7,261 nucleotides of DNA from DATKMG01 sp035541995 (GCA_035541995.1 DATKMG010000156.1:1-7261); one strand, 5' to 3'. Numbered from the stretch's first letter, positions 1 through 6,454 are shown. Notes: a model not told the origin generated them from the sequence alone. Numbers and translations are program-made.

Positions 1-153
1 CACATCGACTTCGTGTCCCGGAATCTCTTTGAACTGGCGCAATTGTGACACGATCTCGTGAATGGACTGGATTGGGCCACCTGCGGCTACAGAACTGCAA
101 ACGACAATTGTCTCTGTTAGGGCTATGAGAAAGCTAAAGCCCATTTTTACCAT
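1..153 (-). CDS. Exported protein of unknown function, N-terminal part only
   Basis: This open frame runs off the left edge of the window, so only about 50 codons are visible. It begins with a hydrophobic stretch (FSFLIALTETIVVCSSVAA) that looks like a signal peptide with cleavage near VAA/GG, followed by a helical polar segment (SIHEIVSQLRQFKEIPGHE). Two starts are possible. The ATG at 153 gives an MVKM n-region with the lysine expected of a signal peptide. The ATG at 144 has a well-placed AAGGA (complement of 153-157) 8 nt upstream but no positive charge before the hydrophobic core. It lies about 40 nt downstream of the esterase stop on the same strand, so it is probably co-transcribed with it. 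I do not recognise the family from the visible part, and no catalytic motif can be read. Confidence 0.6.
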   Translation of the reverse strand, partial: MVKMGFSFLIALTETIVVCSSVAAGGPIQSIHEIVSQLRQFKEIPGHEVDV

Positions 154-157
154 CCTT
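153..157 (-). promoter_or_regulatory. Ribosome binding site AAGGA of the left-edge gene
   Basis: The minus strand reads AAGGA at 157-153, directly abutting the ATG at 153 and 8 nt before the ATG at 144. The spacing suits the 144 start, while the charge of the signal-peptide n-region suits 153, so the exact start is unresolved. Confidence 0.45.
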
Positions 158-193
158 GATGGGTTACACAGCAGATGATCGACGTTCAATGCT

Positions 194-2206
194 TTATTTC
201 TGAGTCAGCCAGGCCGTCAACTCGGCAAGGGGCAGTTCTTGTTTTGAGATTCTCAATCGGTCTGGGGCATTGACCAGGCGATACATCTCCTCAGCCCTAG
301 CCGTTTCAAATCTTCCTCCCGTGTTATGAATGAGCAACCGGCTCGGTGAAGCCAATCTCAGGGCGGTTTGGAAGTCACCAGCACGGCGGATCAATGGAAT
401 GTAGAGCTCCTTCAGGTAAGACAAGTCGTCAGAACTGTCGAACTGAACCACATCGGCGACCGTAGAGCCTAACTCAGGTGCCAACCCTCGGGCTAACAAC
501 ACCCACAAGCCGGCCCTTTCGAAACCTACCAGGTTGACTGTTGAAATTCCGGATTGTTTCTTCAAATAGGCAACAGCTGTCAGGATGTCCTGGACGCGGT
601 TAGCGTCATCGGTACGGTTGTAGGTCGTGAAGAACTGATCACTCATATTGCGCAGCGCTCGCGCGCTGCCCGTGTTGAATGCATCAATCGACATCACCTG
701 CTGCCCCTGCTTCAGCAGGGCACGAATCATTGTCTGGCCTTCCTCTTCGGCTTTCTCTATTCCACCAGAGTGGATCAGCAACGTGGCGGCCTTACCCGGT
801 TTTCCCTTTGGAAGCCACACCCTGGCAAGGACACGATCGCCACGATCTTTCCTTCCGATTACCAGGCTCAAGGCTTCGCCTGCTTTACTATCCGGCCCGG
901 AGACTCCCACGACATTGTTAGCGTCCGGATATTCGGCTGCCAGTGAGTGTAGGTAGGCCGGCCCCATCACCTCTTTGAACCGCATCAGGCTGACGCTGTC
1001 CTTGGGTTTGATCGTTTCCAGCTGTGCTTTCCAGGTTTCGATCAGGTAGTCGATAAGTTGTTGTTCCGTCTTGGCCTCCCTGGGCAGTTCCCGGCCAAAG
1101 AAGACCAGCACCTTGGCGGGCTGTTCGGGTTCATACTCCTGCTCTCTCAGTTCGCTCGCATCCTTCTTTCCCAGGATCCACCGCCCGAACCAGGCGTAAA
1201 CGGCCTCCCGGCTATCCCGGTTGTAATTATGGTCGGCAATGAACTGAACCGTCTCGACCTTATCTTCCGCGCCCAACAGCTTGTAGATGCTCTGGATGGC
1301 GGGGAACTCAATCCGGGGAGTGTCGCACGTCCAGTCTCCTGCCGCGGATACCATCAGCAGTGGCCGCGGTGCCATCAAAGCTCCAATTTCCATGTTGTTG
1401 GTGTCTAATCGCAAGTTCGGGGCATTCTCACAGACATCACCACCTTGCATGAAATGCGAGATCATATTCACAGGCGCCGAGACCTTGATCCGGTCATCCA
1501 CGGCCGTCAACAGGAAAGTCTGGGTTCCCCCACCAGACGCGCCTGTACATGCCAACCGGGCCTTGTCGACGTCGGGCAAGGACTCCAGAAAGTCCACCGA
1601 ACGGATACTATTCCACAGGTGAAGCCCCAGGGAACCGATTCCCCAGAGAGTCAGGGGTTGGCTGAGAAGTCGGTGATTCACCTGGCGACTGTCGTTGTAG
1701 CCCACCATGTCATAAGTAAACACCACGTATCCTTGCCTGGCCATCGAAATACAGCGGGCAGGGATCGAGCCCAGAGCACTGTCCGCGAGTCGGCCGTAAG
1801 CCCAGTGGCCGTGTGGAGAGAGGACTCCGGGATAAGGCCCTGTCTTACCTCTGGGCCGGTACAAGTTGCCCGTGACATAGAATCCCGGGTAGCTCTCGAA
1901 AAATACCTTTTCTATCGAGTAGCCTTCCCGTTCAATTCGACCAAATATTTGAGGGTTAAGCGGTGTCTTTTCCGGCATTGGCCAAAGGCCGCTGCTGACC
2001 AGGATTTGCTGACGGAGAAATTTCGCCCGGGCCCGCCATTCCTCCGCATTTTTGAAAGGGGTAAAAACATAAGGCATATCGAGGTTCCGAATTTCTGCAG
2101 CCCGACGGTCGACCTTTGGAATGCCAAGATCCTGTGAAAAGGCTACACCCTCAGCAAGGAAAGTGCTTAAGCAGATCCCCAATGAAATGGTTCTGATGAA
2201 ACGCAT
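194..2206 (-). CDS. Secreted two-domain alpha/beta-hydrolase, acetyl-xylan-esterase type
   Basis: Predicted exported carboxylesterase of 670 aa, probably removing acetyl or other ester groups from polysaccharides outside the cytoplasm. Residues 1-24 form a signal peptide (cleavage near AFS/QD). The N-terminal hydrolase half (about 85-345) has a likely oxyanion-hole segment HGHW (132-135), a nucleophile elbow TGASGGGTQT with Ser224, a candidate acid Asp291 in AAGDW, and a candidate base His326 in DHNYN, in the usual order. The second half (about 440-670) repeats the general pattern of an alpha/beta-hydrolase (ATLLIHSGG at 474-482, NLVGFERAGLW at 558-568) but has Glu563 where the nucleophile serine would be. 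At 670 aa it is about twice a single-domain AXE1/dienelactone-hydrolase protein. The start is supported by GGAG (complement of 2212-2215) 5 nt before the ATG. It lies 81 nt after tdh and about 40 nt before the next exported protein. Esterase function is family-level inference. The substrate is unknown, and peptidase or lactonase activity cannot be excluded. Confidence 0.8.
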   Translation of the reverse strand: MRFIRTISLGICLSTFLAEGVAFSQDLGIPKVDRRAAEIRNLDMPYVFTPFKNAEEWRARAKFLRQQILVSSGLWPMPEKTPLNPQIFGRIEREGYSIEKVFFESYPGFYVTGNLYRPRGKTGPYPGVLSPHGHWAYGRLADSALGSIPARCISMARQGYVVFTYDMVGYNDSRQVNHRLLSQPLTLWGIGSLGLHLWNSIRSVDFLESLPDVDKARLACTGASGGGTQTFLLTAVDDRIKVSAPVNMISHFMQGGDVCENAPNLRLDTNNMEIGALMAPRPLLMVSAAGDWTCDTPRIEFPAIQSIYKLLGAEDKVETVQFIADHNYNRDSREAVYAWFGRWILGKKDASELREQEYEPEQPAKVLVFFGRELPREAKTEQQLIDYLIETWKAQLETIKPKDSVSLMRFKEVMGPAYLHSLAAEYPDANNVVGVSGPDSKAGEALSLVIGRKDRGDRVLARVWLPKGKPGKAATLLIHSGGIEKAEEEGQTMIRALLKQGQQVMSIDAFNTGSARALRNMSDQFFTTYNRTDDANRVQDILTAVAYLKKQSGISTVNLVGFERAGLWVLLARGLAPELGSTVADVVQFDSSDDLSYLKELYIPLIRRAGDFQTALRLASPSRLLIHNTGGRFETARAEEMYRLVNAPDRLRISKQELPLAELTAWLTQK

Positions 2207-2287
2207 ATCCGCTCCGTGACTGTCAAGATTGGGTTAAAAAGCGGGACTACGGTTGCTTGATACCAAATCTCACATTTTCTAAAAGCA
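2207..2287. other. Short tdh-esterase intergenic gap
   Basis: The 81 bp between the tdh stop and the esterase start contains no ORF and no convincing stem followed by a T-run in the minus direction. Minus-strand TTGACA occurs only about 15 nt before the esterase ATG, too close to act as a -35 for that start. Nothing here argues against transcription through from tdh. Confidence 0.4.
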
Positions 2288-3319
2288 TCATTCCTCAGTC
2301 CAGGTCATTACCACCTTCCCGGATTGGCCCGACCGCATGACCTCAAAGCCTTTCTCAAATTCAGTGTATTGAAATCGGTGGGTGATGATGGATGAAATAT
2401 CCAATCCGCTCTGGAGCATCACAGTCATCTTGTACCAGGTTTCATACATTTCTCGGCCGTATATGCCCTTAATGGTCAGAGAATTGAACACTACCAGGTT
2501 CCAGTCAATGACCGCATTGGTTTCTGGTATTCCCAGCATAGCGATCTTGCCGCCATGGCACATGTTGGACAGCATGCTCCGAAATGCAGAAGCATTCCCG
2601 GACATCTCCAGCCCCACATCAAACCCCTCTTTCATGCCCAGTGTCTTCTGGGCTTCTTCAATTGTGTCGTTCCGAATGTCGAGGACCAGTGTGGCCCCCA
2701 TCCGCTTGGCCAGATCCAAGCGGTATGGGTTGACATCTGTGACCACCACGTATCGGGCCCCTGCATGTTTGACCACCGCCGCGGCCATGCACCCGATCGG
2801 TCCGGCGCCCGTGATCAGTACATCCTCTCCTAGGACATCAAATGACAAGGCCGTATGGACAGCATTCCCCAAGGGATCAAAGCAACTAATCACATCCGTC
2901 GGAAGCTTCGGATCAGCATACCAGACGTTCGACATGGGGATTACCAGATATTCAGCAAAACAGCCCACCCGATTCACACCCACCCCACTGGTATTGGGGC
3001 ACAAGTGGCGGCGGCCCGCCAGGCAATTGCGGCAAAACCCGCAAACCAAGTGACCTTCACCACTGACCAGGTCTCCGGGCTTGAAGCCTGTCACATTGCT
3101 CCCTACCTCTGCAACGCGCCCCACGAACTCATGCCCGGTCACCATTGGGACCGGAATTGTCTTTTGTGCCCAACTGTCCCAATTGTAAATATGAACGTCA
3201 GTGCCACAAATCGAGGTCTTCAGAATTCTGATCAAGACATCGTTGATTCCATATCCAGGAATAGGTACCTCTTCCAGCCATAGGCCGGGCTCAGCCTTCT
3301 TCTTGACGAGCGCTTTCAT
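2288..3319 (-). CDS. tdh: L-threonine 3-dehydrogenase (zinc-dependent, NAD+)
   Basis: Cytoplasmic medium-chain dehydrogenase/reductase that oxidises L-threonine to 2-amino-3-ketobutyrate, which Kbl normally converts to glycine and acetyl-CoA. From ATG 3319 the protein is 343 aa, close to the 341 aa of E. coli Tdh, and is recognisably similar along its whole length. Visible catalytic-site residues are Cys38, Thr40 and His43 (CGTDVHIYNWD) and His63-Glu64 (GHE). The structural zinc lobe has Cys93, Cys96, Cys99 and Cys107. The Rossmann motif is GAGPIG (171-176), with Asp195 ending the second strand, as expected for NAD+. The tail GIYGREMYETWYKM and RSGQSGKVVM is characteristic of Tdh. The frame is open upstream to 3511, but family alignment starts at MKALVKKK. 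The GTG at 3328 has GAGGA 4 nt upstream against 13 nt for ATG 3319, so a three-residue-longer start is quite possible. No kbl is adjacent. It is the first gene of a probable minus-strand transcription unit. Confidence 0.93.
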   Translation of the reverse strand: MKALVKKKAEPGLWLEEVPIPGYGINDVLIRILKTSICGTDVHIYNWDSWAQKTIPVPMVTGHEFVGRVAEVGSNVTGFKPGDLVSGEGHLVCGFCRNCLAGRRHLCPNTSGVGVNRVGCFAEYLVIPMSNVWYADPKLPTDVISCFDPLGNAVHTALSFDVLGEDVLITGAGPIGCMAAAVVKHAGARYVVVTDVNPYRLDLAKRMGATLVLDIRNDTIEEAQKTLGMKEGFDVGLEMSGNASAFRSMLSNMCHGGKIAMLGIPETNAVIDWNLVVFNSLTIKGIYGREMYETWYKMTVMLQSGLDISSIITHRFQYTEFEKGFEVMRSGQSGKVVMTWTEE

Positions 3320-3332
3320 CGTTGTCACACGG

Positions 3333-3337
3333 TCCTC
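3333..3337 (-). promoter_or_regulatory. Ribosome binding site GAGGA of tdh
   Basis: The minus strand reads GAGGA at 3337-3333. It is 4 nt before GTG 3328 and 13 nt before ATG 3319, both in the tdh frame. It supports initiation at this point and not at the far-upstream ATG 3511. The short or long spacing leaves GTG versus ATG open. Confidence 0.5.
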
Positions 3338-3438
3338 ACTCGGCAACCCTTCCGACAAACCACACGAGGGAATAAAAGTCTCTGTTTGAGTGTCGCCAGA
3401 TCCGCATGCTAAAGCCACAGGGTTGATATTGTCCAGAA

Positions 3439-3606
3439 TTACTTCTCGGGGAGATTGGACCTGCTGCTGCGGGTAAAATCCAAAGTGGCGTGCAGAGGGA
3501 AAGCATCGCAACCCGGGCCTTTCAGGCCAACGGCGAATCGATGGGGATTGTGAGGAACCTCAAATCCGTTTTCTCCGACGTATGCCACTTTCAACTCCAT
3601 CTGCAT
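3439..3606 (-). CDS. Possible small protein or gene fragment upstream of tdh
   Basis: A 55-codon minus-strand frame runs from ATG 3606 (second ATG at 3600) to TAA at 3439, ending about 120 nt before tdh. The product begins MQMELKVAYVGENGFEVP and has no signal peptide, membrane segment or motif that I recognise. The start has only a weak purine-rich sequence (GAG 4 nt before ATG 3606). The composition is more protein-like than most of the shadow frames here, but 55 codons can be open by chance, and the frame also contains the 3545-3567 palindrome. It could be a real small gene, the remnant of a longer broken gene, or chance. I assign no function. Confidence 0.22.
   Translation of the reverse strand: MQMELKVAYVGENGFEVPHNPHRFAVGLKGPGCDAFPLHATLDFTRSSRSNLPEK
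3545..3567. promoter_or_regulatory. 23-bp palindrome, candidate operator
   Basis: The left arm GGATTgTGAGG (3545-3555) and the right arm CCTCAAATCC (3558-3567) are complementary over 10 bp with a single extra G at 3550, separated by only AA. Arm length and the tiny centre fit a dimeric DNA-binding-protein site better than an RNA hairpin. It sits 133 bp before the GH95-like start and about 225 bp before the tdh start, between the divergent genes. No regulator gene is visible in the window, so the protein that would bind is unknown. Confidence 0.4.
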
Positions 3607-3690
3607 GTCACTCTACGGTTAATTTCCTCGCTTCTTTGTGCTTTAATGATTCCGGGTTGAGACGAGAAGCGGCGGACCCCCAGAACGCAT

Positions 3691-3694
3691 GGAG
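3691..3694 (+). promoter_or_regulatory. Ribosome binding site GGAG of the GH95-like gene
   Basis: GGAG followed by a 6-nt spacer (AAAACG) precedes ATG 3701. The alternative upstream ATG at 3689 overlaps this site and has no purine-rich sequence at suitable distance. The 3701 start also gives a clean signal peptide beginning MRR. Confidence 0.7.
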
Positions 3695-3700
3695 AAAACG

Positions 3701-6031
3701 ATGAGAAGACTCGGGCCGTTATTTTGGATCTCCTCTGTCCTGATATGGGTCGCTGGCGCGGGCGTTCCGTTGCGGATTTTTCCTTCTGATGAACGACCTT
3801 CATCCCACGACTTGCGCTTTCCAGCTCTGGCCCGTCGATGGGATGAAGCCATTCCTCTAGGAAATGGAATGGTGGGAGCTCTGGTGTGGCAAAAAGGAAC
3901 GGATCTGCGTCTCTCAGTCGATCGCGCCGATCTTTGGGATCTGCGTCCGGTCAAAGAATTCCAGGATCCTCGGTTTCGATTTGCCTGGATCCGACAGCAG
4001 ATATTAAAGGATGACTATGGCCCAGTCCAGGAACTGACGGATTTGCCGTACGAACGGGATCCCGGGCCCTCCAAAATACCCGCCGGTGCCATCCAGTTTG
4101 ACATCAGCCGATTGGGTGAAATAGCGTCCGTGCGTCTCTCTTTGCAGAACGCCCTCTGCGATGTAAAGTGGAAATCCGGTGCGACCCTGACGACCTTCGT
4201 GCATGCTACCCGGCCCGTCGGCTGGTTCCGCTTCAAGGGCCTGCCCATCGAACTGAATCCGGAGATTGTGCCACCTCCATACGGCACGTTGAAGGAGATC
4301 TCGAAAGAACGACAAAATTCCGTCGAAGGAAGTGAACTCCAACGTTTGGGCTATCCCAAACCGGAAATCGTCCAGGAACCCCGACGGGTGCGATATCACC
4401 AGGAAGGATGGGCAGGGTTCAGCTATGAGATTGAAGTGCGTTGGAAGAGGTTTTCAAACGGCCAGATGGTGGGAATGTGGATTGTGGCTTCGAAACAGGC
4501 AAAACAACAGGCGGAGCAGATATTGAATGAGACGAATCGAATCGGGTTGCTGGAGGCTATGGAGGCAGACTGGTCGACTCACCAGGAGTGGTGGAACCGG
4601 TACTGGAGCCAATCTTCAATTTCTCTCCCTGATTCGGTCTTGGAACAACAATGGTACAGAGATCTATATAAGTTTGGTTCTGTCGCCCGACGCAATTCTC
4701 CGCCGGTTTCCCTCCAAGCCGTTTGGACGGCGGACAATGGTCGAATTCCACCCTGGAAAGGCGACTATCATCATGACCTCAATACCCAATTGAGTTATTG
4801 GCCATGTTATAGCAGTAATCACCTGGATGAAGGACTGGCTTATCTGGACTGGCTCTGGGAGATCCGACCCGTGGCATTACAATTCACCCGGAGATTCTTC
4901 GAGGCCGACGGGCTCAATGTGCCTGGTGTGACCACCCTCACTGGAGACCCGATGGGAGGGTGGGCCCAATATTCGCTTTCACCCACAGTTTCAGCCTGGC
5001 TGGCACAGCATTTTTATCTTCAGTGGCGTTACAGTTTAGACAGGGGATTCCTTGAAAAAAGGGCCTATCCCTGGATTAGCGACGTAGCTGTTTTCCTCGA
5101 TCGAATTTCTGTACGCGGGAGCGATGGGCGTCGCCAGCTCCCTTTGAGTTCTTCCCCGGAAATCAATGACAATCGGATCGATGCCTGGTTCAAGGAAACG
5201 ACTAATTATGACCTGGCCCTGATTCGCTGGCTCTTTGGTGTTGCAGCAGAACTGGCCAGAGAGTTGGGCAAGAAAGAAGAGGCTGACCGTTGGCAACACA
5301 TTCTTACGGAATGGCCGGCCCTATCTTTCTCGCCAGAGGACAGGAGGCTGCTAGTGGCTCCCGGAATGGCTCTAACCCAATCCCATCGCCATTTCTCTCA
5401 TCTGATGGCCATCCACCCGCTCGGCCTTATCGACTGGGCAAACGGGCCGGAAGACCGGCAGACCATTCAAGCTGCCTTGGCAGAACTGGAACGCCTTGGC
5501 CCCAGCCAGTGGTGCGGTTACTCATATTCCTGGTTGGGAAATCTTGCTGCCCGTGCCCGGGATGGCGAGCGAGCCATACGGGCACTTCGTATTTTTTCTG
5601 AGTGCTTCTGCCTTCCCAACAGTTTCCACGCCAACGGGGACCAGAGCCGCACAGGAAAATCCAACTTCACCTACCGACCGTTCACGCTGGAGGGGAATTT
5701 TGCTTTTGCTGCGGGAGTCCAGGAGATGCTCTTGCAGAGCCACACTGGCTTGCTCCAGGTTTTTCCTGCTATCCCCCAGAGTTGGCAGGATGTTTCATTC
5801 ACGACTCTGAGGGCCCAGGGTGCCTTCCTGGTCTCGGCAACGAGGCGGCACAGCGAGGTTCAGGATGTGACAATCGTTTCGGAAAGAGGAGGACGTCTTC
5901 GGATGGCCAATCCATTTGTACCAGGGACCTTTACCGTCAAAGGAACCTCGTTGTCGCCAGAACAGAAGCAGCTCAAGACAATTGAGATCGATACCAGGCC
6001 TTGCATGGTTCTTCAGTTCAGGAGGCAGTAG
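3701..6031 (+). CDS. Secreted GH95-like glycosidase with altered catalytic residues
   Basis: Exported glycoside hydrolase of 776 aa related to family GH95 (inverting alpha-L-fucosidases and alpha-L-galactosidases with an (alpha/alpha)6 barrel). Numbering is from ATG 3701. Residues 1-21 form a signal peptide. The N-terminal beta-domain shows the family signature around PLGNGMVGALVW (52-63). The barrel shows PPWKGDYHHDLNTQLSYWP (350-368), SSSPEIN with Glu487 at the general-acid position, SHRHFSHL (561-568), and FTLEGNFAFAAGVQEMLLQ (661-679) followed by the C-terminal beta-sheet domain. In the Bifidobacterium enzyme AfcA, an Asn-x-Asn pair (421/423) helped by Asp766 activates water. Here the pair reads Asp359-Leu-Asn361, and the DGNF aspartate is Glu664. 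The acid glutamate is retained, so activity is plausible but the specificity may differ. It is first in a plus-strand group, divergent from tdh. Assignment to the family is good; assignment as a fucosidase is only a guess. Confidence 0.8.
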   Translation: MRRLGPLFWISSVLIWVAGAGVPLRIFPSDERPSSHDLRFPALARRWDEAIPLGNGMVGALVWQKGTDLRLSVDRADLWDLRPVKEFQDPRFRFAWIRQQILKDDYGPVQELTDLPYERDPGPSKIPAGAIQFDISRLGEIASVRLSLQNALCDVKWKSGATLTTFVHATRPVGWFRFKGLPIELNPEIVPPPYGTLKEISKERQNSVEGSELQRLGYPKPEIVQEPRRVRYHQEGWAGFSYEIEVRWKRFSNGQMVGMWIVASKQAKQQAEQILNETNRIGLLEAMEADWSTHQEWWNRYWSQSSISLPDSVLEQQWYRDLYKFGSVARRNSPPVSLQAVWTADNGRIPPWKGDYHHDLNTQLSYWPCYSSNHLDEGLAYLDWLWEIRPVALQFTRRFFEADGLNVPGVTTLTGDPMGGWAQYSLSPTVSAWLAQHFYLQWRYSLDRGFLEKRAYPWISDVAVFLDRISVRGSDGRRQLPLSSSPEINDNRIDAWFKETTNYDLALIRWLFGVAAELARELGKKEEADRWQHILTEWPALSFSPEDRRLLVAPGMALTQSHRHFSHLMAIHPLGLIDWANGPEDRQTIQAALAELERLGPSQWCGYSYSWLGNLAARARDGERAIRALRIFSECFCLPNSFHANGDQSRTGKSNFTYRPFTLEGNFAFAAGVQEMLLQSHTGLLQVFPAIPQSWQDVSFTTLRAQGAFLVSATRRHSEVQDVTIVSERGGRLRMANPFVPGTFTVKGTSLSPEQKQLKTIEIDTRPCMVLQFRRQ

Positions 6032-6041
6032 CGCTCTCTTG

Positions 6042-6093
6042 AAAACGTAGTCTTGGGCGGTGGTCGCCGGGCTCCCCAGCGGTGATTCGTTTT
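6042..6093. terminator. Inverted repeat after the GH95-like gene, possible terminator
   Basis: AAAACG (6042-6047) pairs with CGTTTT (6088-6093), with partial complementarity continuing inward (CTTGGG with CCCCAG) and an internal GGCG/CGCC stem. It starts 10 nt after the stop codon. The run after the stem is TTTT ending in G, so it is a weak intrinsic terminator at best. As the flanking A-run and T-run are symmetric, it could work in both directions. Confidence 0.3.
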
Positions 6094-6157
6094 GAAGTTG
6101 AAAAACAGCAGGCATGAGAATCGGCTTCGCGGAGCTCAGCCCTCCAGCATTTCCATG

Positions 6158-6331
6158 CTACGTGGCGCCCCCCCGAGGGGCATGAGGGGCCTTCATGCAA
6201 AAGCGAGATTTGGTAGTCACGCCGACCGCGTTATTTGTGGGAAGGTAGGTCTGTGAAACCTGTGAAAGCCCAGGGCTCGCGGCGACCGCCATCGCCAACG
6301 CGCTCACTGTGGCTACCCATGCCTTTTTCAT
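6158..6331 (-). CDS. Possible small exported peptide or decayed gene start
   Basis: The 57-codon minus-strand frame from ATG 6331 to TAG 6158 begins with MKKAWVATVSALAMAVAAS, a textbook signal peptide (two lysines, alanine-rich core, likely cleavage near LSQ). A mature part of only about 33 residues follows, containing one cysteine and no recognisable motif. AAGG lies only 3 nt before the ATG, which is short spacing. An in-frame ATG at 6364 would add 11 residues but spoil the signal peptide. It diverges from the GH123-like gene. It may be a true small secreted protein, or the 5' end of a gene cut short. The same frame stays open past the TAG, but into the antisense of the GH95-like gene, which is not persuasive as coding. 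Confidence 0.33.
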   Translation of the reverse strand: MKKAWVATVSALAMAVAASPGLSQVSQTYLPTNNAVGVTTKSRFCMKAPHAPRGGAT

Positions 6332-6379
6332 CCACCTTGGTGATTTAAATAGGTCATGGGCCATAGTGACGAAAGCCTT

Positions 6380-6409
6380 TTGACAATCACAGCAAAATGT
6401 CCCTATCCT
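6380..6409 (+). promoter_or_regulatory. Sigma-70-like promoter of the right-edge gene
   Basis: A perfect TTGACA (6380-6385) is followed 18 nt later by TATCCT (6404-6409), a 4/6 match to TATAAT. The pair ends 45 nt before ATG 6455, leaving a short leader of normal size. This is the best promoter match seen in the window. Confidence 0.5.
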
Positions 6410-6454
6410 GTCTTCGACTCAGAAGGAAAGGTCGAAACTGTCAGAGAGAGGCCC

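Larger units (their letters stand above)
3320..3700. other. Divergent intergenic region between tdh and the GH95-like gene
   Basis: About 380 bp separate the two divergent genes and must hold the promoters of both transcription units. I see no strong sigma-70 pair in either direction; the best minus-strand candidate upstream of tdh is TGGACA followed 17 nt later by TTAGCA, a poor match. The region holds a 23-bp palindrome (3545-3567), a small perfect hairpin (3516-3528) and a 55-codon minus-strand ORF (3439-3606), listed separately. Confidence 0.55.
6032..6454. other. 423-bp intergenic region between the two plus-strand glycosidase-type genes
   Basis: The gap holds an inverted repeat directly after the GH95-like stop (6042-6093), a C/G-rich stretch around 6165-6190, a short minus-strand ORF with a signal-peptide-like start (6158-6331) and a sigma-70-like promoter (6380-6409) pointing at the next gene. 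The presence of a promoter indicates that the downstream gene need not depend on readthrough from the GH95-like gene. No tRNA, transposase remnant or other RNA gene was recognised. Confidence 0.5.

Noticed and set aside
1445..2137. 230-codon plus-strand open frame
   Set aside because: It lies wholly antisense to the esterase, whose frame has a signal peptide, hydrolase motifs and an RBS. The plus-strand product has no recognisable domain.
2382..3053. 223-codon plus-strand open frame
   Set aside because: It is antisense to tdh, which is recognisable along its full length. It is low-complexity in composition with no motif.
3320..3511. 64-residue N-terminal extension of Tdh from ATG 3511
   Set aside because: Tdh proteins start at the MKAL segment, and the RBS lies at 3333-3337. 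The extension has no domain and is explained by a chance open frame.
3516..3528. Perfect small hairpin GGCCT-TTC-AGGCC
   Set aside because: A 5-bp stem with 3-nt loop is common by chance, and no T-run follows. It is not called as a terminator.
3689..3700. ATG 3689 as the start of the GH95-like gene
   Set aside because: It overlaps the GGAG that serves ATG 3701 and has no upstream RBS of its own.
4004..4399. 131-codon minus-strand frame inside the GH95-like gene
   Set aside because: Shadow of the coding frame. It has no RBS or motif.
5795..6157. Minus-strand open frame continuing the 6158-6331 ORF past its TAG
   Set aside because: Most of it is antisense to the 3' end of the GH95-like gene and has no domain. 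Stop-codon readthrough is not supported by anything else in the window.
6146..6159. AGCAT-TTCC-ATGCT inverted repeat
   Set aside because: The stem is short and A/T-containing without a T-run, and it overlaps the end of the small minus-strand ORF by chance.
6252..6267. Two TGTGAAA copies 9 nt apart
   Set aside because: Only two short copies are present, inside the small ORF 6158-6331. This is not enough to call an iteron or operator.
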